A stretch of DNA of 43,587 nucleotides from an uncultured Parafilimonas sp. Its GTDB lineage: Bacteria > Bacteroidota > Bacteroidia > Chitinophagales > Chitinophagaceae. The position numbers were made by a program, and so were the translations under genes. The notes under the pieces are model-generated. The model was not told where the DNA came from. It saw only the letters and a program-made list of their open reading frames with translations, and ran no database searches. Shown piece by piece: positions 43,166 through 43,587 of the stretch (its first letter is position 1; every line of letters starts with the position of its first letter). The DNA lies in assembly GCA_903882935.1 (NCBI GenBank), contig CAIRZB010000036.1, forward strand, positions 1-43,587, read 5' to 3'.

Positions 43166-43453
43166 ATGAAATCGTATATTTTATTTCCCACCATATTTGT
43201 TTATTTTGCATGTTTTTCCAATGATATTAAGCGGGGCACTGAAGTAAAGAATAGCAACAAGGACTTCGCGACAATTGTTATCAATTCACCTAATATTTTG
43301 AAGGATAAAAACTCAAATATCAGTTTATTCACAGTTGATTTTTGGGGTAATTCGAAATTAATAAATTTCAAGCAACCTAAGGATACGATAAATATTCCCT
43401 GTGATAATTTTAAAGTAATAACTTGCTCAACAGGATTATTAAAAAGTCATTAG
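43166..43453 (+). CDS. Small exported protein of unknown function, possibly truncated
   Basis: The 95-residue product has an N-terminal hydrophobic segment (MKSYILFPTIFVYFAC) with a weak lipobox (YFAC), suggesting an exported or lipid-anchored protein. The rest is hydrophilic (NSPNILKDKNSNISLFTVDF ... INIPCDNFKVITCSTG). No family is recognised. Its AT-rich composition is like the peptide gene before it. Since the protein ends abruptly about 130 bases before the window edge and the following sequence has no gene, it may be the 5' part of a longer gene cut by an insertion; this is not proven. Confidence 0.5.
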   Translation: MKSYILFPTIFVYFACFSNDIKRGTEVKNSNKDFATIVINSPNILKDKNSNISLFTVDFWGNSKLINFKQPKDTINIPCDNFKVITCSTGLLKSH

Positions 43454-43559
43454 CATTGCGTCGTTGAGAAAAATAGTTCTTTGAAAGTATTGTCAATATT
43501 GAGTTACAGCCGATTTTGAGCCTAAGACGATTTGATTTTTTGGGAGTTTTTAAAGTTGT

Positions 43560-43582
43560 AATTTGCTGGAAATCAGCAAATT
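43560..43582. repeat. Hairpin at the right window edge
   Basis: AATTTGCTG (43560-43568) pairs with CAGCAAATT (43574-43582) over a 5-base loop. From 43454 to the edge no gene is visible. The hairpin could belong to the start of a mobile element that continues outside the window. Confidence 0.45.
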
Positions 43583-43587
43583 GTGAA

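Overview
The window reads as a chromosomal segment of a member of the Bacteroidota, most likely a Chitinophagaceae relative. Three things point there. TAnnTTTG elements, the -7 box of this phylum, sit in front of many genes. Shine-Dalgarno sequences are weak or missing. The families found are typical of the phylum: paired LytS/LytR genes, LiaF-like proteins, DUF2027-Smr and YkuD_2 proteins, DUF3179, and VKOR-DsbA fusions. The species cannot be named from the sequence alone.

Layout, left to right. The left edge (1-139) holds the 3' end of a probable IS982-type transposase and its terminal repeat. Next come a secreted metallo-beta-lactamase-fold hydrolase, a convergent iron-sulfur serine dehydratase, and a molybdate ABC transporter (modA, modB, modC). 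A large nested inverted repeat separates modA from modBC. A single-domain response regulator, a DUF2027/Smr protein and the RNase P RNA gene follow. A decayed zone (about 8.1-8.9 kb) contains a frameshifted DinB-like pseudogene running into a 127-141 bp tandem repeat. Then come CsbD, an FAD amine oxidase and a small basic secreted protein.

From 11.3 to 15.6 kb there are three L,D-transpeptidases of two families. They are followed by a GH53 endo-galactanase lipoprotein with a near-consensus promoter almost on top of its start codon. A TPR histidine kinase is interrupted by two in-frame stops (17.2-19.1 kb). A minus-strand block (19.1-23.0 kb) looks like an envelope-stress operon: two LiaF-like proteins, a DUF4288 protein, a LytS-type kinase and a LytTR regulator. 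General metabolic and transport genes follow: M20 amidohydrolase, nucleotidyltransferase, ACC-deaminase/D-cysteine desulfhydrase-like enzyme, a secreted protein, an EamA transporter and an M1 aminopeptidase. After them come a cupin and a protein with only sigma region 2.

The most unusual region is 31.4-39.1 kb. It has a 1683-residue protein with a caspase-like protease, an nSTAND-type ATPase, one membrane helix and a degenerate beta-propeller. Facing it is a second caspase-family protease whose 3' end overlaps by 11 bp. The propeller-coding part is clearly AT-richer than both flanks of the same gene, as if the sensor had been exchanged. By analogy with bacterial STAND-protease proteins this may be a conflict or cell-suicide module; that is inference.

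The right end (41.1-43.5 kb) pairs a membrane VKOR/DsbA-like thiol oxidase with a small four-cysteine peptide that has a bacteriocin-type leader. This suggests a dedicated disulfide-forming pathway for an exported peptide. No tRNA, rRNA or CRISPR array was recognised.
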